Assembly: GCA_046049675.1 (NCBI GenBank)
Contig: JBJORA010000006.1
Location: 1 to 21,474 of the forward strand
Direction: 5' to 3'
Source of the DNA: CAIXQW01 sp046049675
Lineage (GTDB): Bacteria; Bacteroidota; Bacteroidia; Chitinophagales; Chitinophagaceae
Length of the DNA: 21,474 nucleotides
This document shows, piece after piece, positions 14,121 through 21,474 of this stretch (the stretch's first letter is position 1; each line of letters opens with the position of its first letter). The position numbers and the translations under genes are program-made. A model generated the notes under the pieces. That model was not told where the DNA came from, searched no databases, and saw only the letters and a list, made by a program, of their open reading frames with translations.

Positions 14121-15155
14121 TTGAGCGGTAACTTCCATACAGACATGATGACGCAATGCCTTGTGCTTGCACATCAAGGTTTGGGGTATGTTGCGCCAAA
14201 TCCTTTAGTTGGTGCGGTATTGGTACACAATCAACGCATTATTGGTGCTGGCTATCACATGGCATACGGTGAAGCACATGCAGAGCCTAATTGTATTGCT
14301 AGCGTGCAAGAGGCAGATAAAGGGCTTATTGAAAAAAGTACTTTGTATGTCAATCTAGAACCTTGTAATCACCATGGCAAAACGCCACCATGCACGCAAG
14401 CTATCATTGCTGCTGGTATCAAACATGTCGTAATCGGTTTGCAAGATCCTTTTGAACATGTAAACGGTAATGGCATCAAAACTTTACAAGCAGCAGGCAT
14501 CAATATTGAAATCCTCGACAACGCAAAGCAATGCATGAGCATCAACAGACGTTTTCTCACTTGGGTAGAAAAAAAACGACCGTATATTATACTTAAATGG
14601 TCACAAACAGCTGATGGCTATATTGCAAGAAACAACAAAGTGCAAACAGCAATCAGCAGTGTAGAATTTAATACCCGTAATCATCAATGGCGTGCAGAAG
14701 AAGCCGCTGTTTTAATTGGCCATAATACAGCATTTGTCGACAATCCCAATCTCACTGTTAGGCATGTGCAAGGGCAACAACCAGTAAGATTATTATGGGA
14801 TCCGCAGCTGGCAATCGCGCAAGACGCTAATATTTTTAGTGAAGATGCAACAACTTTTGTTTTTAATAATGTGAAGCAAGAAGGAAATTACTTAAAGGCA
14901 GAAAATATTAAAGAGATTTTGCAAAGATGCTATGAGCAAAATATCCAAAGTATTATTGTAGAAGGAGGTGCAAAACTGCATCAAAAATTTATTGACGAAA
15001 ACCTTTGGGATGAAGCACGTGTTGCTAGTTCCTCGGAACAATGGGGTAGCGGTTATGCTGCAGCAATACTAAAGAATCAACAACACTTGTACAATGAGCA
15101 GCTTGGCAAGGACACAATTGCATATTACAAAAACCTTGGTAACAAATATTTATAG
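14121..15155 (+). CDS. ribD: Riboflavin biosynthesis bifunctional deaminase/reductase RibD
   Basis: RibD deaminates 2,5-diamino-6-ribosylamino-pyrimidinone phosphate and then reduces the ribosyl side chain, steps two and three of riboflavin synthesis. The deaminase domain (about 1-145) has the zinc ligands H53 (HAE, Glu55 the proton shuttle), C82 and C91 in LEPCNHHGKTPPC. The reductase domain starts at RPYIILKWSQTADGYIAR, with LLWD, and IIVEGGAKLHQKFIDENLWDEARV near the end. The start is uncertain: TTG at 14121 abuts the hscA stop with no gap and gives 344 residues; ATG at 14145 gives 336 and would lose little of the family N-terminus. Both imply co-transcription with hscA. No FMN riboswitch was seen. 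Confidence 0.95.
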   Translation: MSGNFHTDMMTQCLVLAHQGLGYVAPNPLVGAVLVHNQRIIGAGYHMAYGEAHAEPNCIASVQEADKGLIEKSTLYVNLEPCNHHGKTPPCTQAIIAAGIKHVVIGLQDPFEHVNGNGIKTLQAAGINIEILDNAKQCMSINRRFLTWVEKKRPYIILKWSQTADGYIARNNKVQTAISSVEFNTRNHQWRAEEAAVLIGHNTAFVDNPNLTVRHVQGQQPVRLLWDPQLAIAQDANIFSEDATTFVFNNVKQEGNYLKAENIKEILQRCYEQNIQSIIVEGGAKLHQKFIDENLWDEARVASSSEQWGSGYAAAILKNQQHLYNEQLGKDTIAYYKNLGNKYL

Positions 15156-15158
15156 GTA

Positions 15159-16040
15159 ATGATTTGGCTAATACTTTCAATTTTGCTCAATACCTATATT
15201 GGTATCGTCTTCAAAGTGTACGAACGCTTTGGCATTAGCAACCTACAAGCCATTGCATTTAACTACTGGATATGCGCTGTAACTGGCTTGGTATATCTCG
15301 GGCACATCCCTTCAGCAGACATCTTAGTACAAAAAAACTACTGGCTCTGGGCTGGCATTAATGGTATTGCCTACTTTGTCGTTTTCCTAGCGATTGGAAA
15401 ATGTACAGCAGCCGTTGGCGTAAATGCTACACAAACAGCCAATAAACTCAGTTTAGTCATACCTGTTGCTATAGCCATACTATTTCTTGGAGAAGGACTT
15501 AGCTTGCTAAAGGTTGCAGGGATTGTGTTGGCAATAATTGCTGTGATGCTCAGTACTGCAAAAGAAAAAAGCGGTGCTGAGACAAATGCTAAGCAAAATG
15601 CCAGCAGTTTGATGCTTCCTGCCTTTATTTTTATTGGTAGCGGTTTGTTGGATAGCCTTAGTAACTACCTGCAACGTACCTATTTGCAACAAACTGCAGA
15701 TGCCAATTATTACCTTGTTGCCACATTTAGTGCAGCAGCACTTGGCAGCACTTGCTATCTGATTGCACAAATGCTTCGCGGTAAAGAAATTTTTGCACTT
15801 AAAAATTTGATTGCAGCCATCGTACTAGGCATTCCAAATTATTTTTCAATTTATAGCTTATTGCAAAGCCTTGGAAGTGGTGTGCTGCAAAGCAGTTCAC
15901 TAATTCCTGTAAACAATATAGCGGTGGTTCTATGCAGTACTGTCTTTGCTATTCTATTTTTTCGAGAAAAACTCAATGCAAAAAACTATTTGGGTTTAGG
16001 ATTTGCAGTACTTAGCATTGCGCTTCTATGCATTGCTTAA
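15159..16040 (+). CDS. EamA/DMT-superfamily transporter
   Basis: A hydrophobic protein of 293 residues with about ten predicted membrane helices arranged as two EamA repeats, the drug/metabolite transporter plan. The second half of the first repeat contains NATQTANKLSLVIPVAIAILFLGE, matched in the second by LQSSSLIPVNNIAVVLCSTVFAILFFREKL, the usual proline/Glu signature pair of the repeats. It starts 3 bases after the ribD stop and is the third gene of the hscA operon. The substrate is unknown; location after ribD hints at, but does not show, a link to a riboflavin-related metabolite. Confidence 0.9.
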   Translation: MIWLILSILLNTYIGIVFKVYERFGISNLQAIAFNYWICAVTGLVYLGHIPSADILVQKNYWLWAGINGIAYFVVFLAIGKCTAAVGVNATQTANKLSLVIPVAIAILFLGEGLSLLKVAGIVLAIIAVMLSTAKEKSGAETNAKQNASSLMLPAFIFIGSGLLDSLSNYLQRTYLQQTADANYYLVATFSAAALGSTCYLIAQMLRGKEIFALKNLIAAIVLGIPNYFSIYSLLQSLGSGVLQSSSLIPVNNIAVVLCSTVFAILFFREKLNAKNYLGLGFAVLSIALLCIA

Positions 16041-16127
16041 TGCACCAGTTACATTCCCAATTAGCTGCATTTACCTTATTAGCGCCTAGATAGCGTGCAA
16101 GATGTTCTTTTTCTGAATTACATGCAT

Positions 16128-16135
16128 TACTTTAG
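16128..16135 (+). promoter_or_regulatory. Near-match -7 box (TACTTTAG) of fhs
   Basis: One mismatch to TAnnTTTG, ending 6 bases before the ATG at 16142, the same spacing as the exact boxes. Nothing else is evident in the 101-base gap after the transporter gene. Confidence 0.4.
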
Positions 16136-16141
16136 CAAAAT

Positions 16142-17815
16142 ATGTTTCCATCAGATTTAGATATTGCACAAGCAGCAGACATCAAACATATTAAAACCAT
16201 CGCAGCAAAAATTGGTATTAGCGAAGATGATTTGCACTACTATGGTAAACACAAAGCAAAATTACCGCTTACTCTAATTGATGAAGAAAAGGTAAAAAAA
16301 GCAAAACTCATTTTGGTATCTGCTATTAATCCTACACCAGCTGGCGAAGGCAAAACCACTGTGAGCATTGGCCTCAGCGAAGGATTGAACAAGATTGGCA
16401 AAAAGACAATCGTCGTTTTGCGCGAACCAAGTCTTGGGCCTGTTTTTGGCATCAAAGGTGGTGCTGCAGGCGGCGGTTATAGCCAAGTCATTCCAATGGA
16501 AGATATCAATTTGCATTTTACTGGCGACTTTGCTGCTATTGAAAAAGCTAACAATTTATTAGCTGCACTCATTGACAATAATTTACAAAACAAAGAGCAC
16601 AACCTAAATATTGATCCTCGCACCATTACTTGGAAACGTGTGATGGATATGAACGATCGTAGCTTACGTCAAATTATCATCGGCATCGGTGGCACGGCAA
16701 ATGGTATACCGCGCGAGGATGGTTTTAATATTACGCCGGCGAGCGAAGTAATGGCTATCCTTTGCATGAGTAAAAATATCGACGATCTTAAGCAACGCCT
16801 TGGCAATATTTTTGTTGGTTACACTTTCGACAAGAAACCAATTTTCGCACGCGACCTTAAAGCACAAGGCGCCATGGCACTTTTATTGAAAGACGCAATT
16901 CGACCAAATCTTGTGCAAACCTTGGAAGGCAATCCCGCTATTTTGCATGGTGGCCCTTTTGCAAATATTGCACAAGGTACCAACACGATTATTGCAACAA
17001 AAATGGGCTTAAGTCTTGGCGACTTTGTAGTTACAGAAGCAGGCTTTGGTGCAGACCTTGGCGCTGAAAAATTCATGAATATAAAGTGTGGCTATGGTGG
17101 CATTGCGCCAGATGCAATTGTGTTAGTAGCCACTATTCGCGCTTTGCGTCATCATGGTGGTGCAAAGAAAGAAGAGTATGGCACCGCAAGTATAGAAAAA
17201 GTAATTAAAGGTTTTGCCAACTTAGAAAAGCATATTGAGAATTGCAAGAAGTTTGGCATTACACCAGTTGTAGCAATTAATAATTTCCCCGGCGACAGTG
17301 CCGAAGAAATTGAATATGTACAAACACACTGCGAGAAGCTAGGTGTAAAAGCTATTCTAAGTCTTGGTTTTGCTAAGGGTGGCGAGGGCACAACCGACCT
17401 TGCGCAAGCTGTGGTAGCAAGTATAGAATCTGGCACAAACAAGTTTCATCCATTGTACGATTGGAGCCTAAGTATAGAAGATAAGATCAATAAGATTGCA
17501 ACTGAAATTTACGGCGCCGAAGCAGTAGAGTATAGCAGCAAGGCACGTACACAATTAAAAACGATTAAAAATCTTGGCTATGAAAATTTGCCTGTTTGTA
17601 TGGCAAAAACGCAAAAAAGTTTGAGCGATAAAGAAACGCTTGTAGGACGCCCTAAGAACTTTACAATTAATGTGCGCGAATTTGAATTTGCTGCTGGTGC
17701 AGGTTTTATTATTCCAATTCTAGGTGATATGATGCGTATGCCTGGCTTGCCAAGTGTACCAGCTAGCGAGCATATGGATATCGATAGCGATGGTAAAGTA
17801 AGTGGATTAAGTTAG
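16142..17815 (+). CDS. fhs: Formate-tetrahydrofolate ligase
   Basis: Fhs makes 10-formyltetrahydrofolate from formate, tetrahydrofolate and ATP, feeding one-carbon units to purine and formyl-methionine synthesis. The 557 residues equal the normal bacterial length. Visible landmarks are the N-terminal SDLDIAQAADIKHI, the P-loop TPAGEGKTT (65-73), VVLREPSLGPVFGIKGGAAGGGYSQV, the formate/folate region with HFTGDFAAIEKANNLLAALIDN, HGGPFANIAQGTNT, TEAGFGADLGAEKFMNIKC, and the terminal GAGFIIPILGDMMRMPGLP. The ATG is the only reasonable start and follows a near-match -7 box by 6 bases. It stands alone, with no folD beside it. Confidence 0.97.
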   Translation: MFPSDLDIAQAADIKHIKTIAAKIGISEDDLHYYGKHKAKLPLTLIDEEKVKKAKLILVSAINPTPAGEGKTTVSIGLSEGLNKIGKKTIVVLREPSLGPVFGIKGGAAGGGYSQVIPMEDINLHFTGDFAAIEKANNLLAALIDNNLQNKEHNLNIDPRTITWKRVMDMNDRSLRQIIIGIGGTANGIPREDGFNITPASEVMAILCMSKNIDDLKQRLGNIFVGYTFDKKPIFARDLKAQGAMALLLKDAIRPNLVQTLEGNPAILHGGPFANIAQGTNTIIATKMGLSLGDFVVTEAGFGADLGAEKFMNIKCGYGGIAPDAIVLVATIRALRHHGGAKKEEYGTASIEKVIKGFANLEKHIENCKKFGITPVVAINNFPGDSAEEIEYVQTHCEKLGVKAILSLGFAKGGEGTTDLAQAVVASIESGTNKFHPLYDWSLSIEDKINKIATEIYGAEAVEYSSKARTQLKTIKNLGYENLPVCMAKTQKSLSDKETLVGRPKNFTINVREFEFAAGAGFIIPILGDMMRMPGLPSVPASEHMDIDSDGKVSGLS

Positions 17816-17939
17816 TGGCTTTAGTAGCCCAAAACGGCTTATGCCTAGCCTGATCTGCCATTGTGGGGTATGCAACACAAATGCATTCGCAACAAGGCTA
17901 ACTTCGTCATTTCAAAAAAACAAGCTGTCTTTTTAGGAG

Positions 17940-17965
17940 GGTAAAATAATAGTAATATTTTTACC
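17940..17965. promoter_or_regulatory. Inverted repeat upstream of the DUF2167 gene
   Basis: GGTAAAA (17940-17946) is the reverse complement of TTTTACC (17959-17965), with 12 AT-rich bases between, ending 12 bases before the ATG at 17978. It occupies the place where promoter boxes sit in neighbouring genes and no TAnnTTTG is present, so it may be an operator or part of a promoter not resembling the consensus. Confidence 0.35.
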
Positions 17966-17977
17966 AAAATTTATTGA

Positions 17978-18886
17978 ATGAAAAAATTACTAGCAGGCAT
18001 ACTTATGATATGCTTATCCGTTGGAAACACTTTTGCTCAAGAGAATTCAGAAGAATCACTAGAGTTAACCGTTGAACAAAAGGTACTATTAGAACGACTT
18101 GGTAAAATTAAGTTTCAAGAAGGAACGATAGACTTCGGGCATGATATTGAATTGACAATTCCTGAAGGATACAAATTTATAAACGCAGCTGACGCCAAAT
18201 TTATTGTGGTAGATTTATGGGGCAACTCAAAAGATGCAAATGTATCAGGTATGTTGGTCAAGGATGGTTTCTCGCCTTTAGATGATAGCTCGTGGTCCTT
18301 CGTTGCAAGCTATGACGATTGCGGTTATATCAAAGATGAAGACGCCAACAAAATTGATTACGACGATTTAATGAAAGATATACAAAGCGACGAAAAGGAA
18401 GTAAATGCGCAGAGAGAAAAGGCAGGTATTGGCGCTGTTCATATGCTGGGGTGGGCATCAAAACCTTATTATGATAAGACCAATAAAATTTTGCATTGGG
18501 CAAAGTCGCTAAAATTTGACAAGAGCGAGGACACCACTTTGAATTATGATGTTCGTATTTTAGGCAGAAAAGGTTTATTGAGTTTGAATGCAGTTGGTAG
18601 CATTTCCGAATTGCCTGATGTGCAAAAACATATTCCAGATATTATCAAAATTGCAAAATTCAAAAAAGGTGCTTCATATCTAGATTTTAATGCTAGCACA
18701 GATAAAGTAGCCGCATACACAATTGGCGGATTAGTTGCAGGTAAAGTTCTAGCCAAGGCAGGCCTATTTGCTTTGTTATTGAAAAATATAAAATTGGTTG
18801 TTTTGGCTGCCTTAGGTGTATTCGCTGGTTTAAGAAATAAGATAGCAGGCTGGTTTGGCCGTAAAAGCAATAACGAAGTAGAGTAA
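17978..18886 (+). CDS. DUF2167 family membrane-associated protein
   Basis: A 302-residue exported protein of unknown function. The signal peptide (MKKLLAGILM then a hydrophobic core, cleavage near TFAQ, residue 21) is followed by an acidic segment and the DUF2167 core, with FGHDIELTIPEGYKFI, the tryptophan-rich HMLGWASKPYYDKTNKILHWAKSL around 145-170, and LNYDVRILGRKGLLSLN. The C-terminus has two hydrophobic stretches (GGLVAGKVLAKAGLFALLL and IKLVVLAALGVFAGL) and a basic tail, so most of the protein should lie outside the cytoplasm anchored by its C-terminus. The family is widespread; some relatives are known from Proteobacterial envelopes without a defined activity. It appears monocistronic and has an inverted repeat directly upstream. 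Confidence 0.85.
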   Translation: MKKLLAGILMICLSVGNTFAQENSEESLELTVEQKVLLERLGKIKFQEGTIDFGHDIELTIPEGYKFINAADAKFIVVDLWGNSKDANVSGMLVKDGFSPLDDSSWSFVASYDDCGYIKDEDANKIDYDDLMKDIQSDEKEVNAQREKAGIGAVHMLGWASKPYYDKTNKILHWAKSLKFDKSEDTTLNYDVRILGRKGLLSLNAVGSISELPDVQKHIPDIIKIAKFKKGASYLDFNASTDKVAAYTIGGLVAGKVLAKAGLFALLLKNIKLVVLAALGVFAGLRNKIAGWFGRKSNNEVE

Positions 18887-19152
18887 GAAGAGGGCAGTCA
18901 TCAATAATAGCTGTTGAAGTTTTTACCTTTTGTTACTAGCTGCTTTTTTCATGCAGTTAATTGTCATATCTATCTACGTATTTTGTTGTGATACAACATC
19001 ACGTCTTTAGACATAAGGATCGATTTACTGCGCTGTATTTCAAGTGTTAGTAACTTTCAGCTACAGTTTTTACAGTTCTGTCCTAGAGGGCACCCCCTTT
19101 TACGTATTTTAATTATATTTGAGATGTATCTAAACCACTACAAATCAAAATC
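18887..19152. other. 266-base intergenic region
   Basis: No credible gene. It holds a 6-pair hairpin (TGTTGT-GAT-ACAACA at 18984-18998) without a following U-run, and the -7 box of the next gene. No convincing terminator for the DUF2167 gene was found. Confidence 0.5.
19114..19121 (+). promoter_or_regulatory. Predicted -7 box (TATATTTG) of the Asp-box protein gene
   Basis: Exact TAnnTTTG 31 bases before the ATG at 19153. This gene should therefore have a conventional leader of about 25-28 bases, in contrast with the short-leader genes elsewhere in the window. No Shine-Dalgarno sequence is visible in that leader, which is usual in Bacteroidota. Confidence 0.6.
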
Positions 19153-21474
19153 ATGAGAAAGTACTTCGTAAGGCTCGCTAGCTTATTGTCGCTAGTAGTA
19201 CTAGCACAAACTGCTTTGGCGCAAGTCAACACCGGAATCATCAATAACTTGATGCATGACAATACCAAAACGCTAGCAGAAATTACAGCCGAAGCAAATA
19301 CCTATTTTCAGCAAGTTGGTACTGGCAGAGGTACTGGTTACAAGCAGTTTCAACGTTGGTTATACGAACAATCATTTCACCGAGATGCAAATGGCTATGC
19401 TATAGATCCTCAAGTTGAATACGATGCCTATACAACCGCTGTGCAACAAATGCAACAACGTCAAACGCGTGCGGCTTGGTCAGAAATGGGACCAAACACA
19501 TTTAGCGTTACTACCAGCTGGAATCCTGGTGTAGGTCGTTGCAATGCAGTGGCTTTATTGGCAAGTTCGCCTAGTACAATTTATGCTGCATCTGGCGGTG
19601 GTGGTATCTGGAAAAGTACCGACGGCGGTGCAACATGGGCAGCCAAAACCGATGCCTATGCAAATAGCTATTTTCAAATAGAATATATTACTATCGACCC
19701 TAGTAATGCAAATACTATTTATGCTTGCATTGAAGGTGGTGGTGTAATCAAAAGTACGGACGGCGGAAATACTTGGGCTGCAACAGGCACTGGTCCTTCC
19801 AGCGCAAAGCGTGTACTTGTACATCCGACTAACAGCAGTAATCTTTTAAGTACTGGCACCAATGGTATTTACCGCAGTACTAATGGCGGTACCAATTGGA
19901 CACAAGTATCTACTGGTAACTTTGAGGACATTTGTTACCAACCTGGCAGTACTAGTAATGTTTATGCTGCTGGCGCTTCAACAACAACATTTAGAAGAAG
20001 TACTGATGGTGGTGCTACATGGTCAACTGTTACAACTGGCATTACAAATTCTGGCCGTACATTAATAGGTGTTTCTGCAAATAATGCACAAGTAGTTTAC
20101 TTGTTACAAAGCAATCCTAGCGATCAGAGCTTTGGCCGTTTATACAAAAGTACAAATGGAGGTACTAGCTTCACTACAACTGTAACTGGCGGCGCCAATA
20201 CTAACTATTTTGGATACGAAACAAACGGCACAGGCTTAGGTGGCCAGGCTTACTATGATATGGGTATTGCGGTAAATCCTAGCAATGTAAACGAGGTACA
20301 TATCGCAGGTATTATCTGCTGGAAAAGTACAAATGGCGGTACAAGCTTTACAGCAACTACAGCATGGTCTTATCCAAATAGCATTGGCTATAACCATGCA
20401 GATGTGCATCAACTTTTGTGGGTTGGCACTACTTTGTACAGCGCTACAGATGGTGGCATTAGCAAGAGTACAAATAATGGCGACGACTGGGTAAATATTT
20501 GGACTGGCATGGGTACAAAAATGATTTACAGATTAGCTACGTCAAAAACAAGTTCTAGCACGCTTGCCTTTGGTTCTCAAGACAATGGTCAAACTTATAG
20601 ACTAAATGGTGGAGCTTGGAATCAGTGGATGGGTGCAGACGGCATGGATTGCGCAATCAGCAGCACAAACAGTAGCGTTGGTATAGGAACTTATCAAAAC
20701 GGTGGTATCTATCGCACTACAAATGGTGGTGTGTCAAGCACTTCACTTACTCCGCCTGCAAACGGTAATTGGGTTACGCCAATAGCATGGCATCCAAACG
20801 ACGCAAATACTGTTTTTGCTGGCTATAATGGCGTATATAAAAGCACAAATCAAGGAACCAACTGGACTAAAATTAGCGGTACTACAATTTCAAGTAATAT
20901 GGATTGCATAGCGATAGCACCTAGTAACGCTAACTATATTTATGGTAGTGTTGGTTCTACGCTTTATGTATCTACAAATGGCGGAACTAGCTGGTCAACA
21001 TATAGCCCTGGCGCAGGAGCTATTACAAGTATTTGCGTTAGCCCGCTTACACCTAGTAAAGTTTGGATTAGTACATCTAGTTCTAGCAATCAAGTACGTG
21101 TAAGTACCAACAGTGGTTCTACATTTACAAGTATTTCTAGTGGTCTACCTGCTATTGCTGCACGCAGCGTTGCCGTAGAAGACAATACTGCGGAAACTAT
21201 TTACGTAGGCATGAACTATGGCGTTTATTCAAAAGATAATAATACAAGTTGGGCTGTGTTTGGCACAGGTTTGCCAAATGTAAGTATCAACGATGTTGAG
21301 GTGCATAAAGGTGCAGGAAAATTACGCATTGGCACATACGGTCGCGGAATATGGGAAACCGATTTAGCAACTGTTGGCACAGGCTGTTCAGCACCTACAG
21401 GCTTAGCATCGTCAAATATCACAACCTCTGGTGCCACTGTATCTTGGGCAGCTGTTGGCGGTGCTAGCAGTTAC
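19153..21474 (+). CDS. Exported sortilin-like Asp-box (BNR) repeat protein with FN3 domain, 3' end outside window
   Basis: The frame starts at ATG 19153 and is open for 774 codons to the window edge. The N-terminus has a signal peptide (RKYFVRL, hydrophobic core, cleavage near ALA-Q at residue 23), then a helical segment to about residue 120 and a pattern MGPNTF..W.PGVGR that precedes the beta-propeller in this family. From about residue 154 to 700 there are roughly a dozen Asp-boxes of the form KSTDGGxTW, the turns of a VPS10/sortilin or BNR-like propeller. A fibronectin III domain begins near residue 744 (CSAPTGLASSN). In Bacteroidota such proteins usually end in a type IX secretion sorting domain, but that end is not visible here. 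It is likely surface-bound or secreted; its activity (glycan or protein binding, or hydrolysis) is not readable. Confidence 0.9.
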   Translation, partial: MRKYFVRLASLLSLVVLAQTALAQVNTGIINNLMHDNTKTLAEITAEANTYFQQVGTGRGTGYKQFQRWLYEQSFHRDANGYAIDPQVEYDAYTTAVQQMQQRQTRAAWSEMGPNTFSVTTSWNPGVGRCNAVALLASSPSTIYAASGGGGIWKSTDGGATWAAKTDAYANSYFQIEYITIDPSNANTIYACIEGGGVIKSTDGGNTWAATGTGPSSAKRVLVHPTNSSNLLSTGTNGIYRSTNGGTNWTQVSTGNFEDICYQPGSTSNVYAAGASTTTFRRSTDGGATWSTVTTGITNSGRTLIGVSANNAQVVYLLQSNPSDQSFGRLYKSTNGGTSFTTTVTGGANTNYFGYETNGTGLGGQAYYDMGIAVNPSNVNEVHIAGIICWKSTNGGTSFTATTAWSYPNSIGYNHADVHQLLWVGTTLYSATDGGISKSTNNGDDWVNIWTGMGTKMIYRLATSKTSSSTLAFGSQDNGQTYRLNGGAWNQWMGADGMDCAISSTNSSVGIGTYQNGGIYRTTNGGVSSTSLTPPANGNWVTPIAWHPNDANTVFAGYNGVYKSTNQGTNWTKISGTTISSNMDCIAIAPSNANYIYGSVGSTLYVSTNGGTSWSTYSPGAGAITSICVSPLTPSKVWISTSSSSNQVRVSTNSGSTFTSISSGLPAIAARSVAVEDNTAETIYVGMNYGVYSKDNNTSWAVFGTGLPNVSINDVEVHKGAGKLRIGTYGRGIWETDLATVGTGCSAPTGLASSNITTSGATVSWAAVGGASSY
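19612..21252 (+). repeat. Array of about 12 degenerate Asp-box coding repeats
   Basis: A motif coding [KR]-S-T-[DN]-G-G-x-[TS]-[WF] recurs, with DNA cores such as AAAAGTACNGACGGCGG, at irregular spacing of about 100-230 bases. Later copies drift (STNNGDDW, TTNGGVSS, STNSGSTF, final KDNNTSW). It marks the blades of a beta-propeller and is a place where recombination between copies could occur. Confidence 0.85.

Noticed and set aside
14000..14150. FMN riboswitch or other leader control for ribD
   Set aside because: ribD abuts hscA with no intergenic space and no riboswitch-like conserved bases were found.
17841..17936. A 31-codon frame with a Cys-x-Cys-x-x-Cys pattern (ICHCGVCN) between fhs and the DUF2167 gene
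   Set aside because: No -7 box or other start signal precedes it, it is short, and there is no sign of a family; the cysteine cluster could be chance.
17935..17940. AGGAGG, a perfect Shine-Dalgarno-like hexamer upstream of the DUF2167 gene
   Set aside because: It lies about 38 bases before the ATG, too far for ribosome positioning, and other genes here lack such sites.
18984..18998. Hairpin TGTTGT-GAT-ACAACA as a terminator of the DUF2167 gene
   Set aside because: Only 6 pairs, AT-rich, about 100 bases after the stop, and not followed by a U-run.
18959..19018. A 19-codon frame (MQLIVISIYVF...) in the gap before the Asp-box gene
   Set aside because: Very short, no start signal at the usual spacing, overlaps the hairpin, no recognisable features.

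Overview
The window looks like chromosome from a low-GC member of the Bacteroidota (Sphingobacteriia/Chitinophagia-like; the genus cannot be told from sequence alone). The reasons are a short ~290-residue RpoD-type sigma factor that begins MRQLKISKSI, repeated TAnnTTTG -7 promoter boxes, an almost complete lack of Shine-Dalgarno sequences, a Bacteroidota-type START-like protein, a B12-binding/DUF4080 radical SAM protein, and a large sortilin-like Asp-box protein with a fibronectin III domain, typical of type IX secretion cargo. No insertion sequence, prophage, CRISPR array or rRNA was seen.

Layout. (1) 1-3436, housekeeping: the 3' part of coaD, a START-like protein, a sigma-70 factor, an esterase/cyclophilin operon, tRNA-His and a good intrinsic terminator. 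(2) 3567-10444, surface polysaccharide: an Rmd-like reductase, a GT4 glycosyltransferase, an MBOAT plus SGNH O-acyltransferase pair, a second Rmd-like reductase and GDP-mannose 4,6-dehydratase (gmd). Gmd plus an Rmd-type reductase would give GDP-6-deoxyhexose such as GDP-D-rhamnose, the glycosyltransferase would transfer a sugar, and MBOAT/SGNH would O-acylate the product. Between MBOAT and the second reductase lies a small decayed lipoprotein-like gene. (3) 10436-16040: a radical SAM protein divergent from an hscA-ribD-EamA transporter operon. (4) 16142-18886: formate-tetrahydrofolate ligase and a DUF2167 envelope protein. (5) 19153 to the right edge: an exported Asp-box (BNR) protein, open at its 3' end.

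The most striking pattern is regulatory. Seven genes carry an exact TAnnTTTG box whose last G lies only 5-9 bases before the start codon (an eighth, fhs, has one mismatch). In Bacteroidota transcription starts a few bases after this box, so these mRNAs should be leaderless or nearly so. The pattern also corrects four gene starts: for the glycosyltransferase, gmd and hscA the longest reading frame opens at a TTG that belongs to the promoter box, and for the radical SAM gene the box lies inside the longer frame. Convergent neighbours are packed so tightly that three pairs overlap by 4-9 bases at their stop codons.
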